Origin: Gnetum montanum
Taxonomy: Eukaryota; Streptophyta; Gnetopsida; Gnetales; Gnetaceae
Reading direction: 5' to 3'
Assembly: GCA_015680685.1 (NCBI GenBank)
Contig: MNCI01009104.1
Location: 127,541 to 191,540, forward strand
DNA length: 64,000 nucleotides
Shown here: positions 44,427-55,745 of the stretch, piece by piece
Layout: each line of letters begins with the position of its first letter
Position numbering within the stretch: position 1 is the first letter of the stretch
Program-made: the position numbers and the translations under genes
Notes under the pieces: generated by a model
The model's input: the letters and a program-made list of their open reading frames with translations, nothing else
Told to the model about the DNA's origin: nothing
The model's database searches: none

Positions 44427-45600
44427 TCAGAAATAGTACCATTTCAGGTACAAATGATTTTTAGGATTAGCAAACTCATTCCCATCCATGTCAGCAAGTT
44501 TGAATGCTCCATTATTGTATGCCTTTGTGACTAAGTAAGGCCCTTCCCAGTTGGCTGAGAATTTGTCTGGATATTCATGGACGGCCTTAAGAACAAAGCC
44601 TCCTTCTTTAATGGGGTGCTTGTGCAGATCGTGTTTGTGTCGTTGCCACTGTTGTTTTTGGTACCATTCGATTTGATCAAGCATTTGCACACGTTCTTCC
44701 CCTACTGAGTCAAGGTCAACAATGCGTAGTTCATTATTTTGACTCTCATCAAGGAGGCTCAAGAGAGCTATCCGTAACGACGAAACCTATAACTCCAAAG
44801 GTAAAACAGCTTCAGATCCGTACACAAGACTATATGGCTTTTTACCTATAGATGTTCAATGTGTCGTTCTGTATGCCCATAATGTGTAGACTAATTGTTC
44901 ATGCCATTATTTCTTGCTCTGATTAAGCATCCTTTTGAGCACCATGATGAAAGTCTTGTTTGTAGCCTCTGCTTGACCATTTCTCTATGGGTAGTAAGGT
45001 GATGAAAATGCATGTTTAATACCCAGACTTTCACAAAAACTTTAAGTATATGCATTGCTGAATTGTGGCCCATTGTCAGAAATGATGGTCATTAGAATAC
45101 CAAAACGAGTCACAATATTTTCTATTATGAAGGTGAAAATATGTTTTGAAGTGGTCTTCCTAAGAGGGATAACTTCTACCCATTTTGTGAAGTATTTAGT
45201 TGCTGTGATAATGAAGCTATGTCCTACGAAGGATGATGGCGTTATTGGTCCAATTAAGTTTAATCCCCATTTTTGGAATGGCCATGTGATTTTTGTTGTG
45301 TGTAATTCATTAGGTGGCACATGTATTAGATTACCATGCCTTTGGAAAATGTCACACGTTCTGACCTTGGAGATGCAATCATATTCCATGTGTGGCCAGT
45401 AGTAGCCTAAGCACCTAATCTTTGTTGCCATTTCTTTGGGTGCTATATGCCCTTCGCAAAGTCCCTCGTGGACTTGTTCTATGATCATTTGATGGTCAAT
45501 GCTACTAACGCACATCAGCAGGATGCCTTCATAGGATTTGCAACACAATGTGTCCCCTATCAATGTGTACTGTCAGGAGCGTTTCTGTATGGCTTCCTTT
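44427..45600 (-). pseudogene. B integrase
   Basis: From right to left: the zinc-binding region with QVHEGLCEGHIAPKEMATK, YYWPHMEYDCISKVRTCDIF; the core with WGLNLIGPITPSSFVGHSF, KYFTKWVEVIPLRKTTSKH and ILMTIISDNGPQF; then QAEATNKT, recovered after a frameshift near 45040; and the C-terminal domain 44762-44427 (DKFSANWEGPYLVTKAYNN, ADMDGNEFANPKNHLYLKWY). In the core the first catalytic residue reads Asn (GLNLIG for G-x-D-L-I-G); the second Asp and the Glu remain. The last zinc ligand Cys is Phe. Integrase inserts element DNA; this copy is dead. Confidence 0.9.
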
Positions 45601-46487
45601 TGAGCATTTTTCAAGTGTTGTGGAGGTTCGCCTTGTAGAAGGTACTCTTTTATGTCATCATACCATTCCATTACGTGTGTTGTGCAAACAGATGCTATAG
45701 GCATTTCATTAAGAGTGTTAATTATAGGTTTGGCACAACTTGTTATAGAGCTAGGCAATGTGTGGAACATTTTGGGTGTCATGTTTAAGGATAGTGTGGC
45801 AAGTGCATCGATGATAGTGTTTTCATTCCTAGGGACATGTTGTATGTCCACTTCTACCAGTCGTCTCAGCAGATGTTTGGTCAAATCACAATAAGGTTGT
45901 AAATGGAGAGCTTTGCATGCATAAATCTCAGTGACTTGATTAATGACTAACTGTGAATCGCCTCGAACTACAAGACGTGTGATCCTTGAAGTTAATGCTG
46001 CTTGAAGACCTTTAAGAAGACCTTCATATTCTGCTACGTTATTGGTGCAATAAAATTTTAATCGATAGGAGAATGGTTGAATTTTTCTAGAGGGGTGTAT
46101 TAAAATAGCTGTAGCACTTCCTGCTTGGGAAGTCGAGCCTCCATCGAAATAGAGGATTGCCTCATAGTTGTCGGGTACGATGTCTATACTATTAACATTC
46201 TCATCTAGGAATTCGGGGTTTATTGTTGCTTGATCGTGTGTTGGCGAGACGGTTAGTTGTGTGACTATTGCTTGACCTTTTGTGGAAGATTAAGCAACAT
46301 AGTGCAAGTCAAACTCTGCGATCATCGATTTCCACCTAGCTATCCTATTTGACTCATAGATCTTATTAGTGATGGCATGGAACACATTATCCTTGCAAAT
46401 GATGTAAACCTGATTACGGAAGAGATAATTCTACCATTTCTTCAAGGAGAAGACGAGGGTGAGGCATGATTTCTCTACATCGTTGTA
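45601..46487 (-). pseudogene. B RNase H region
   Basis: A decayed stretch between RT connection and integrase, with Tat-type RNase H blocks recoverable in pieces: SQSLTCTM, the IRRLLVRGDSQLVINQV-like region near 45960, and VDIQHVPRNENTIIDALATL (about 45850-45790), which is the usual end of this domain. Several frameshifts. Confidence 0.75.
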
Positions 46488-47920
46488 TCATTGTTCATAG
46501 GTGATTAATGTGTGGCTCAAGTAATATACAAGAATTTCAACTCCATCCTCACGTATTTGACAAAGCATTGATGCAATGGAGGAATCGAAAGTTGCAAGGT
46601 AGATGTAGAAAGGTTTATCACTTTGTGGAGGATAAAAATTTGGTAGTTGAGCCAACTCTTGTTTTATGTTCTCGAATGCTTCCTGGGATTGTTGAGTCCA
46701 TTGGAAATGCACATTCTTTCGTAGAAGGTGTTGCATGGGACTCAACTTATCCATCATCCTTTTGATAAAGCGTCTGATGAATTGCAGTCTACCTTGGAGG
46801 CCACGTAGTTTGGTGAGGTTTCTTGGTGGTTGCATATTGGTTATTTCTTTAACCTTATCAGGGTCTACCCATATCCCTATTTCAGAGACTAGGAAGCCAA
46901 GCATTTTTCCCATTTTAACATCAAAGACACACTTCTTTGGGTTGAGCCTAAGGTCATATTTGATACAACGTTTAAGCACTAGGTCTAGATCTTTTGCATG
47001 CTTTTCAAGAATTTTCAATTTAACCACGATGTCATCAACTTAGTCATTAAGCAAATTAAGCATGTAATCACTAAATATGTATGTCATTGCTCACTGATAT
47101 GTAACACCTGCATTTTAAAACCAAATGGCATCATCGTATAATAGAATGTGCCCCAAGGTGTCATAAAGATCGTTCTAAGCTGATGCTCTGGGTTGATTAT
47201 TATTTGGTTGTAGCCCAAAAATCCATCCATAAAGGACAATAGTGCATGCCCAGTAGTCGTGTCAATAAGTTGATCAATGCTAGGTAATGGGAAGTCATCT
47301 TTTATGGTGGCTATGTTGAGATCACAGAAGTCAATGCATATGAGTATACTGTTGTTCTTCTTAAGGACTACAATAATGTTTGATACCCAATCGAAATAAT
47401 CAATAGCTCAGATGAAGTTGGCTTGGTAGAGCTTTGTGATTTTAGCACAAACTGCTAACGCTACTTCGGGTCTAACTTTTCGTGCTTTTTGTTTTACTGG
47501 TTTAATTTTTTCATCGAGGATAATGTTGTGTTAAATGATTCGAGGGTCTAATCCTGGCATGTCAGTATATGACCATACAAATGTTTTTATATTGTCTTTT
47601 AGTACTTGACTGATGTCATTGACAAGTTGTAGGTATAGTAGGGTGCTTAATTTCAATGTTCTGGCTTCATCATTAGACGTGGTAACGAGGACCTCAACAA
47701 GGGAATCTTCAGTGATATTATCGACTTCTAGATCCAAAGTCTTAGTCACATTTTTAGGCCAGTTTGACATTTCTTGAGTGGAGGCTATTAAATTAGTGTA
47801 AGCGCATGGGTCAAGATCTAAGGATTCTGGGTTGATTACTCTTTCTATCTCCCCGTATGGTCCACTGAGAGATAATGTTGAGAGGATGTTCTTGGTGGCC
47901 ATGGTGCTCACTCCTGCCAA
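46488..47920 (-). pseudogene. B reverse transcriptase with upstream linker
   Basis: An open linker runs 47920-47531 (ESLDLDPCAYTNLIAS, IKTFVWSYTDMPGLDPRII). Then ARKVRPEVALAVCAKITKLY, DDFPLPSIDQLID, LSFMDGFLGYNQIIINPEH, TPWGTFYYTMMPFGFK and, after a frameshift, VDDIVVKLKILEKHAKD. An open part 47027-46488 has LNPKKCVFDVKMGKMLGF, KLRGLQGRLQFIRRFIKRM and HFQWTQQSQEAFENIKQ. The residue before VDD is a stop (TAA for Tyr), but both catalytic Asp survive. These are typical Tat/Ogre motifs. Confidence 0.92.
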
Positions 47921-48495
47921 TTTAAAATAGGAGTCAAGTAAGAGACACCCCTTTGGCAGGAGAATTACAAAGTGTAAACGAACATAGGGTAATCAAACTA
48001 TGTATTGACAAAATTAGGAGACACGGCGATAGTCATGGTAGTTTAAGGCTGTACTAGGCCAGTAATGTTTATGTTGACTTGTCATTTGGACTAAGTGTAT
48101 GCATCATTTTTAAGTTTTAACCTTTTTTGACTTTTAAATTTTTGAGTGGACAATAAGCTCATGGAGATTTTAAAGTTTTATGAATTTTACATGCATCGTT
48201 ATGTATTTCTATAAGTTTATATATGTTTATTTATTTTCTTGAGGAATATTGGGCATGCACAAGGCAAAGATGACATAAACAATAAAATGCAAACATGATG
48301 AAGTAAAATTAAAATTAAAAAAGAGGAGATAAAATAAATTAAATTAAATTGATAATATTAGAGGTTAGAAAAGGGAATTTTTGGAGTACAAGCATCATTT
48401 CTATTAACGTGAGTGCCTAGAAATTTGAACAATAGCATGAGCTATAGAGTGCAGGCAGTGTGAGCTACGGCGTTAGCGTCAACGTCAGCGTGAGC
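47921..48495. other. B spacer between RT linker and antisense exon 1
   Basis: AT-rich, with no gene seen. The last 80 bp contain GTGAGCTACGGCGTTAGCG-type words and would be the promoter side of the antisense gene; I see no clear TATA box. Confidence 0.5.
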
Positions 48496-51400
48496 ATGAC
48501 AGAGATGAAGGAAAAGGGTAGAGTAAATGCAAGCCAAGGCAAGGGAAAGAGGCAAGCAGATCTGGCATTCATGGAGGAGAGTGAAGAGCTTCTCCAACGT
48601 CTTCCCCAAGCCAGGATCCCAACGTGGAAGAAGGCTATGCATAGGTAATTTTATTTTCTCCTATTTTTCCTCCGACATTTTACCAGCAACGTTACTTAGA
48701 ATAGAGTTTTACGGCAACAATTTTGAGGTTTTTTTAGGGATTTTAGGATTTGTGGCATCGGCGTGAGCAGTGTGAATTTAAGTTTAGAGCGTGAGTGCCA
48801 AGGATATTTAGTCCTGCATTCGACGTGGGTTTTGGGGTTTTCTTTGATTTTCTGGAAACGTGAGGTTTATGGGCTTTCCTGGGCATCGGGAGAAGGGGGA
48901 GTCAGCGCCAATTTTTTTTTCTTTTCAGCATCAATTTATGGCAAACAAGGTTTCAGTGTAGGGCAGCATGGGCTACAAACCCTCTAATCCATAATGTGGG
49001 TTGCTGGAACCGATCCTAGTATGAGTACAGGCCCAAAAGATCAACGTGAATCATCCAAAAATGCCTGCGTGAGTGCCTAGGGCATGAACACCAAGGGATG
49101 TTCAAGGTAGTGTACACTTTTGGGGCTTCTTGCATCGTGGGGTTTATGAGCTTTCAGGCCATAGGGTTTTGGGCTTTCAAGGCTACCTATAGCGTGAGCG
49201 TCCCTACCCTCATTGGTAGCATGCGTGTCTTACCCTCTTTGGCAGCGAGACTACAAATTTTCAGTTTTTGCTGGGTAGCATGATTGCAAATTTTTAGTTT
49301 TTGCAAGGCAACGTGACTACAAAATTTTTGAATTTTTGGGTAGGGAATAGCCCAACGTGAGTCTGTTGGAAAAGCCCATTTTATTTTCTGTTTCTCTATT
49401 GGATAATTACCAGTTTCCTAGGCAGTGTGAGCACAGGGCAAGGATTCTAGGACAAGTTGTAGGTTCTCAACATGAGCTGGGATATGAGAAAACCATTGAG
49501 AGCACTAGGGAGAGAGTACTGGGGAGACAGGCAATGCAATTTTGCTAAATAGGCCCAACGTGAGCTCTTCAAGCATGAGTCAGCTGGGAAGTAAGCAGGT
49601 CCAACGTTAGTTGAAAACGTGAAGATCTTCATTTCCTAGGATGTTCGTTACTTCATATTTATACTGTTTATTTGTTCTTCCTAGGACAGATGATTTAAAC
49701 CTTGCTTTAATGAATGTTCATGTTCTGTACTTTTGTGTGGCTTTACTGTGAAATGGATTTCAATGTACCCAAGTGAGCATCAGATACACTAAATAGATAT
49801 TGGTGTCCTTGTCTCATGGGGTGCAGTGCTTGTTTATGTGATTTTTGGGTTTTGTGTGATGTTGACCTATTGTTATTTCTTGGATTTTTTACTTACCCAA
49901 TGTTTTGGTTGTATGCAGGGCACCTAAATCTTCTCTCCTCATCATTGAGCTTGTTGGCATACTTGCTTGGTTTGGCCCCTTTGGGCCAGACACACCTCCC
50001 TATGACATGTGAATCAGGCCCCATGTGATATGGTTGCGTCTCGATGTTAGTTCATTTTTTTCATTTATCCTGCAAAACTTTAATGTGGTTATATGGTCTC
50101 ACCTAAGTGAACAGATGGCTCGTGATATTATTGAGACCGTGTTGCCCGGGTCTACACAAGACATGCTTGCCTTTATCACTGATATCGATGCGGGACTTTT
50201 TAGAGTTGAGGGAGGCCCTGCTAAGGGTCCTAGATCTACTTGTCCCTTGACTCATGTGTGGGAGTTGCCTACCTATAGTCATTACAATAGCAACAACACA
50301 CTTTTCTTAGCCCTCCATGTGCATACTTTATTTCAAACCCCACCCAGGACAGTATATAAAGTGGACAAGTATGCTTTCTTGAGTCTTACTTTACGTTTTT
50401 GATTCCCTTTTGAATTTTATGTCATCATCTAAATGTAAATGTTGTTTTCCTATGCAAACCCCACTTTAATGAGAATGGAATGCGTGGTGATGATGATGGA
50501 CTTACTTTAGCATGCACAGTGCTAGAGACATTCATGGTTGGCCCTATTCTTCGTGTCGTAGTATTGGACCAGATAAAAGTGGCTATTGTAAACTACCATA
50601 AGCAGTTCTCAAGAGCGTTTCAACACTACCAAGTGCATGGTTGGTTACATAAGGATTGGTTTTCTAATGGGCCAAAATTTCCTCAAAGGATTGATCCTGC
50701 ACCCACCTCGCCTACAACAGTCACAGATGGTAAGTAACCACACCTTAGACACAATTTTCCTTTTTTGTTGCATCATTGTGTGTCACGTTCCTTTTCTAAC
50801 TTTTCACTCTATGTTTTTCTTTTACGGCAGCCATCCCCCCTGAAGAACTTACGATTACGACAAGGTGCACTGAAGCCACACTTTTTATGAAGTATGGGGA
50901 GGTAGAGCAATCACAAAAATGGTTACAAAATCAAGCTTCTAATTTGATTATTAGTCGCCTCANCAACCGCCTTACCCAGGTAGGTTTGATCGACTTGTTT
51001 ACAGCCTTAACTCCTAGCATTCCGACTGCTGAGATGGTTACCCTTGTTGACTCTTTTAGTGGTGATGCTTCTCATTTTACCACACGGGTTCGAGGAGTAA
51101 AGGTATCATTCCACTTAACCACTAAGTTTATTTCTAATCTTTTTGGCATTTCCATGAATGATGCCACGATAGCCATAGACAGAGCAACCAAAGATGGACA
51201 GGTCATAAGGTAACTTGAGCAGTGGTTAGGCATGCCTCAGGGTCCTAAGGGATTTGCTATGTGAGAGGATACCCGATCGATGGAGGTGAACTTCTTGTAT
51301 CCTCTCTTTCGAGCGCGGGCATTCCCCAAATCTCTTTCTCAAGGAAGAAACCTTAGAATCGAGTCTGCATGTGTGATACATGCAGTTTTAGAGACAGGCA

Positions 51401-53352
51401 TGTAATAAAATTGGGCACAATTTTTGGGATCTGGCCTTCATGGGGAGATCATCAGGTTACGTTCAAGCATCCATGCAAAATCCCACTTCACATTTTCCTT
51501 CTTTGCAGGGTACCTACGCAAGTTCGCTGAATTCCTAGTAGTTCATGAGGATAACCGCTACATTTTGAGAAACTGTTCGCAACTATCCCGCCCTTGGATT
51601 CACCATTTGTATAGCACCACTAGATCTCAAGACCCACCAGAAGACATTGAGAAGTCAGTCTCAGTCACAACTAGGAGTGCAGCTAGCTGTTCCCATCATT
51701 CCCATGATAGCTTGGGTTTGGAACTGCCTAGGCTGCGCACTTTTATTAAAAGGGCTAAACGTTTGATTAGTGAGACTGTTGGGAAGTCCAACACAAAGGT
51801 AAAGAGGAAAGAACGCCCAAGGGAGCCTACTCCAGATGTGATGCCAACAAGAGTAAAGAAGATTCGATTTGTACTACCAGTGGAGGGTAAGTAGTTTATT
51901 TTATTATTATATATTTAATATTTTCTTGCCTTTTGGTTTATATGTTATTGGATGTACTTATGTGCTATATCATACTAACTCTAAGATTCTGGTGTTATTT
52001 CAGAGGAAAGTCCGAAGAGGGAGAAAGAGGTCATGGCTCTGATACCTAAGGAGGAAGGAAAAGAAAAGGAAGAAACAATTGAGGAAGAATAAATTCTTGC
52101 CCCACACGAGGAGGATGTAACAAGCAATGTGGGGACGAAGCTTGTGGAGGCCTTGGATGCACTTAGGCATTCAAGTGATGAAAGAGATGTCCTCAATGGT
52201 TTCTTTGATGGATCTTTGCAACTTGGTGATCCGCCCAGGCTAAACAGCGAAGGGCTTTTTGGCATGTTCCCTTTAGCTTAATCCATATTCTGTCTTTTAA
52301 TTTTCGTGTGTTGTTCTTGATTATCTTGATTATCAGAGGTAGATGCTCAAATTTCTGAGGCACATACACCCTGGGCCAAGGTGTAAGGATCACAGACCCT
52401 AATTGAGGAGACCTCCCCTACTCGTCCCACACTAAATGACCCATTAAGGCCATGGCCTGAGATGCCTAGCAAAATGGATTTTGTTAGGGACATTGTTAAT
52501 GATGTGATTGCTTGCCTACAAGAAGCTCATCCAGAACTAGATATGTATACAATACATCTCATGCTAAGTGTCTAGTTTTTTTTGTGTTTCTTTGCATTCA
52601 TTGTTGATCATGACTGATTCATGTGTGTAGCACTTACACCTGTAGGCACCAAGCTCCAATGGGATCCTTCTGAAGCTACTCATATTGATGCCCTCCCCAA
52701 ATTGCCAGGGAATATTGAGCAAGTCCCAAGAAATATTTACGATGCAATTTCTAGTTGCATCATATAGAATGCTAAGTCAGTTTGGACTTTAAGGCATTCA
52801 ACTGAGTATCTATGGGATGAGGTTCACTCATTGAAGGAGACACTAACAAAAGAGAGAGAGGAGAAAAGGGATCTCCAATCCCTTTATGACTTTGCCACTG
52901 CTAGATTGTCTGGTGATAGCACATGGTGCTCATCCGAAATCACCTACGCATGTTACTGGACGGTTTTGAATAGCAAAGTGTAGGTGACATGGGACTTAGC
53001 AGAACAAAGAGCATAGATAGATTTGTTAAATAGGAAATGTCAAGATTGGAGGACAAGGGCAAAACACTTGTTGACATTGATCTTGGCTTGGAGGAGGATT
53101 GGGCAAATGTGCCCGAGAAGGAGATTCTACGACGTTTGGAGACCAACTTAGGGCCTTCCTCACTTGTGAGTGTTTTATTGTGGCATTTTTTTTTATTTTT
53201 TTTATTTTCCTTGTTAGTGTTACTATTTTTTTAATTTTTGTATTTTGTTTTATTTTTTTTTCCATTTTTAGGGACATGTTAATGATGGAGCTGGCCCTAG
53301 CAGAGCAAAAGCGGATGATGAAGAGGATCTTTGGGATCAACCCCCTCCATGA
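48496..53352 (+). pseudogene. B antisense intron-containing gene (Tat extra ORF type)
   Basis: Eight inferred exons on the strand opposite gag-pol: 48496-48644, 49919-50368, about 50467-50729, 50831-51886, 52004-about 52270, 52337-about 52571, 52631-53165 and 53272-53352. Consensus borders include G|GTAATT, TATGCAG|, G|GTAAGT (50730), GGCAG| (50830), G|GTAAGT (51887), TTTCAG| (52003), GTGTGTAG|, T|GTGAGT (53166) and TTTTTAG| (53271). The joins 1-2, 3-4, 4-5 and 7-8 keep frame. Exon 1 is basic; exon 4 has KYGEVEQSQKWLQNQAS, then RVRGVKVSFHLTTKFISNLF, like the 'putative plant transposon protein' (Pfam Transposase_32 type). Exon 7 has a coiled-coil-like run (EETLTKEREEKRDLQ); the C-terminus is acidic (ADDEEDLWDQPPP). 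Stops lie in exon 2, exon 4 (51211 and later) and exon 5. Its role is unknown. Confidence 0.75.
48645..49918 (+). other. Intron 1 of the B antisense gene
   Basis: 1,274 bp starting GTAATT and ending TTGTATGCAG. It is rich in GCGTGAG words (48765, 48788, 49070, 49190, 49360, 49555) like those in the B LTR U3. The hydrophobic open frames inside are low complexity and are not expected to be coding. Confidence 0.6.
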
Positions 53353-53719
53353 GCTTCTTGGGGATCAACCCCCTCCATGATCTTATTGTTAACCAGACCT
53401 TAGCTATTAAATGTTTTTGGATTTTTGAATGTTTGATGGAAGTATGTGGTTGACAAATGTAATAATGTGGACCTAATTATGACATAACATGTTGAAATTT
53501 TCCTACCATATTGGCGTATCATCATTTCATTCTTTTTTTTTTATGTTTTGTCTTTTTATTTTCTTTTTCCAGTATTATTGTGAACATATGCATGTAGGAT
53601 GGGGGAGCAAAACATCAATCAATACTTGTAAAAGAAAGTAACAAGAAGGCATAAATAGAGACGGAAACTTGTATCATTTAAACTAAAGTTTGACATAACG
53701 TAATGAAAATCTGTAAACT
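53353..53719. other. B spacer after the antisense gene
   Basis: Begins with a direct duplication of 30 bp (GGGATCAACCCCCTCCATGA, 53333-53352 and 53363-53382) that copies the end of the last exon. The rest is T-rich, with no gene seen. Confidence 0.6.
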
Positions 53720-54015
53720 TTGCAACGTATTGAATCCTAGTTTAAAGCCATTTTGGGCTATTCAAATTAGTTTAAAGTCATGGTGGACTATTGCATCTAT
53801 TGCTAAGGAAAGAAAGGTTACCAGTTTTATGCCATAGTGGGCCAAAAGCAATAACAGTTTTAGGAAAATTTTAAAAGGAATCGGCCATTTCTGACCATGG
53901 CTAGTTTAACGTCATTGCGGACGTTCGTTGGCAGTTTAACGTCATACTGGACATTTGGTAGTTTAACGTCATTTCGGACATTTGGTAGTTTAACGTCATT
54001 TTGGACATTTGGTAG
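53720..54015. repeat. Minisatellite with AGTTTAACGTCATTTCGGAC core (B)
   Basis: Diverged copies start near 53739 and 53768. From 53899 there are clean tandem units of 27-30 bp (GGTAGTTTAACGTCATTTCG, then GACATTT). On the minus strand the 27-bp units stay in frame with the linker and would encode repeats of NYQMSEMTL. Confidence 0.8.
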
Positions 54016-54033
54016 TTAGTTCTATTTATTGAG

Positions 54034-54860
54034 TTACTTCTTAATCCATTGTAGCTTAACATGTGGGGTTGGGCATGTGGGTATGATCTTATACTCACCT
54101 TCCCCTTCATTGGTGATGTCAAAGGATAATTCTAACAAAGAGACATTAGTAGGAATGGTGCCTATGTTTGTGTTGTCTAGTGTTTCCTCAATTTCAATAG
54201 GGTTGGGAGTTAATGTTGGGTTTATGTCTTGAAGTATGCTCATAGTTCCTTGCTTATGCTCAATGAACTCAATTTCTAACTCTTGATCTACCCTAGGATG
54301 TGAGGAAGTAGGGGGTACTATTGTATCCCCATATATGATGATCTCACTACCCTCGTAAGGTAGGTGGATCTCTTGATGGATTGGTGAGGATACAACTTTA
54401 AGTTGAGCCAGTTAGGGATGTCCTAGGATTAGATTAAACCTTGGCATTTCATCAACCACTATGAATTCAACTAATATGGGGAATTGGTCCCCGGCTATGA
54501 AATCTAAAGTAACCATACCTTTCACTCCAATGTGAGAACCACTAAAGGATTTCAAGAAAGAAGTTGTCATGGGCTATATTTGTTCAGTAAGTCCCAGTTT
54601 TTTGATGATGGAAAAAGGTATTACATTTGTCACCGCACCGTCGTCGACATGCACCCTACGTATCTTGAAATGATTAACCTATATCATTATGAACATAGGG
54701 AATGTAGTAACTTCTCCTATTTTCTCATTTAGCTTAATGTCCTTAGCACGAAACTCTAGGGATGCGGTCTTTGATTCCTAAGGTTGCGTGGACAATCCCA
54801 CATAAATGGATGGTTCATCTACAGGAAGGTCCTCACTAATAGGGATCGAGGTCAACATCC
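54034..54860 (-). pseudogene. B protease and following linker
   Basis: Minus-strand frame: KIRRVHVDDGAVTNVIPFSI (catalytic V-D-D-G, near 54670-54610), then a stop, IGVKGMVTLDFIAGDQFPIL, MPRFNLILGHP (54470-54430), HLPYEGSEIIIYGD, and an acidic linker (54243-54034) with TLTPNPIEIEETLDNTN. The block order is that of the Tat/Ogre aspartic protease. It ends in the minisatellite at 54015. Confidence 0.85.
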
Positions 54861-55745
54861 GTACGAGAGCTTCTCAATGTACTGGTGAAGTCATTACTAG
54901 ATCATACAGGCTTAAAGAAGTATTCTTTTGTTTCAAAGCTTGTGTGACCTGGGTCAACGCACTTGCTAGGTCTTTACCATTTGGGGCACCCTTGTCTGTG
55001 GAGATTTGGTCCATTTGACCCAGCATTCGTATTTCTTGTGGAGGGGTTTTTACATTAGTAGTTGAGGGTGCTAGGTTTGGGACATAACTCATGACATTAT
55101 CCTCATTTTGATGACTTGTACTAGGCTCATTAATGGGCAGACCCATGGGAACAACATTTAGTGGTGTTGGCTTTGGTGATCCTAATTTGTGTTGATGGTT
55201 TTCTCTTTCCAAGCGCTCTCTTGTTAGTCTATCGGCAAGGCATTCTCGCAGAGGTCACGAGGGAATGGAGGTGGGTTGTGTATTAGGGCATTTTGGCACC
55301 CGATCACAAAGGGAATGGGTCGATTCTTCGATGGTGTGGTTGTTGCTACAATAGAAGGAGGTACACAGATGACGAATGGTTTTGGCAGTGTGGCGGATGT
55401 GCATATGATGAAAGGGGTTTGAGGAGATGTTGGGGTAGGTGTGTTTTCCGAAGGCTTGTGAATCACAAAAGGTTTTTGAGTGATGTCCTGTCTATTCTTC
55501 ACATGGATAGTATTAATCACATATGGTGCATCATTGGTATTGAGAGCATCCTTGTAGACCCCCATGGATTGGTTTTGGGGTCTTACTGGGTTTACTTCAT
55601 CGAATACTACTTCACCCCTGTCAATCATGCGTTGTATATCCTATTTTAGAGTGAAACAATAATCAGTCCCATGACGACACTGTTGGTGATATTCACAAAA
55701 CCTATCCAACCTAAAGCCTTTTGGAATGGGGGGCTCATTGGCTAT
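54861..55745 (-). pseudogene. B gag C-terminal part: Cys/His knuckle and gag-protease linker
   Basis: PKGFRLDRFCEYHQQCRHG, then TDYCFTLK and DIQRMIDRGEVVFDE (55740-55600) is the C-x2-H...H-x3-C motif and following helix typical of Tat/Ogre gag. A Pro/Thr/Ile-rich linker follows (55628-55224, with PKPFVICVPPSIVATTTP), then a polar stretch (55212-54874). One stop lies in LK*DIQ. Confidence 0.85.

Noticed and set aside
49816-50028. Hydrophobic Leu/Cys-rich frame resembling a membrane segment
   Set aside because: It overlaps an intron end and exon 2 of the antisense gene in another frame. Composition alone explains it.
53026-53340. Lys/Ile-rich frame on the minus strand
   Set aside because: Reverse reading of a T-rich intron and the exons around it.
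53899-54015. Regularly spaced short repeats resembling a CRISPR array
   Set aside because: The units are directly tandem, diverged and inside a plant retrotransposon; they are a minisatellite.
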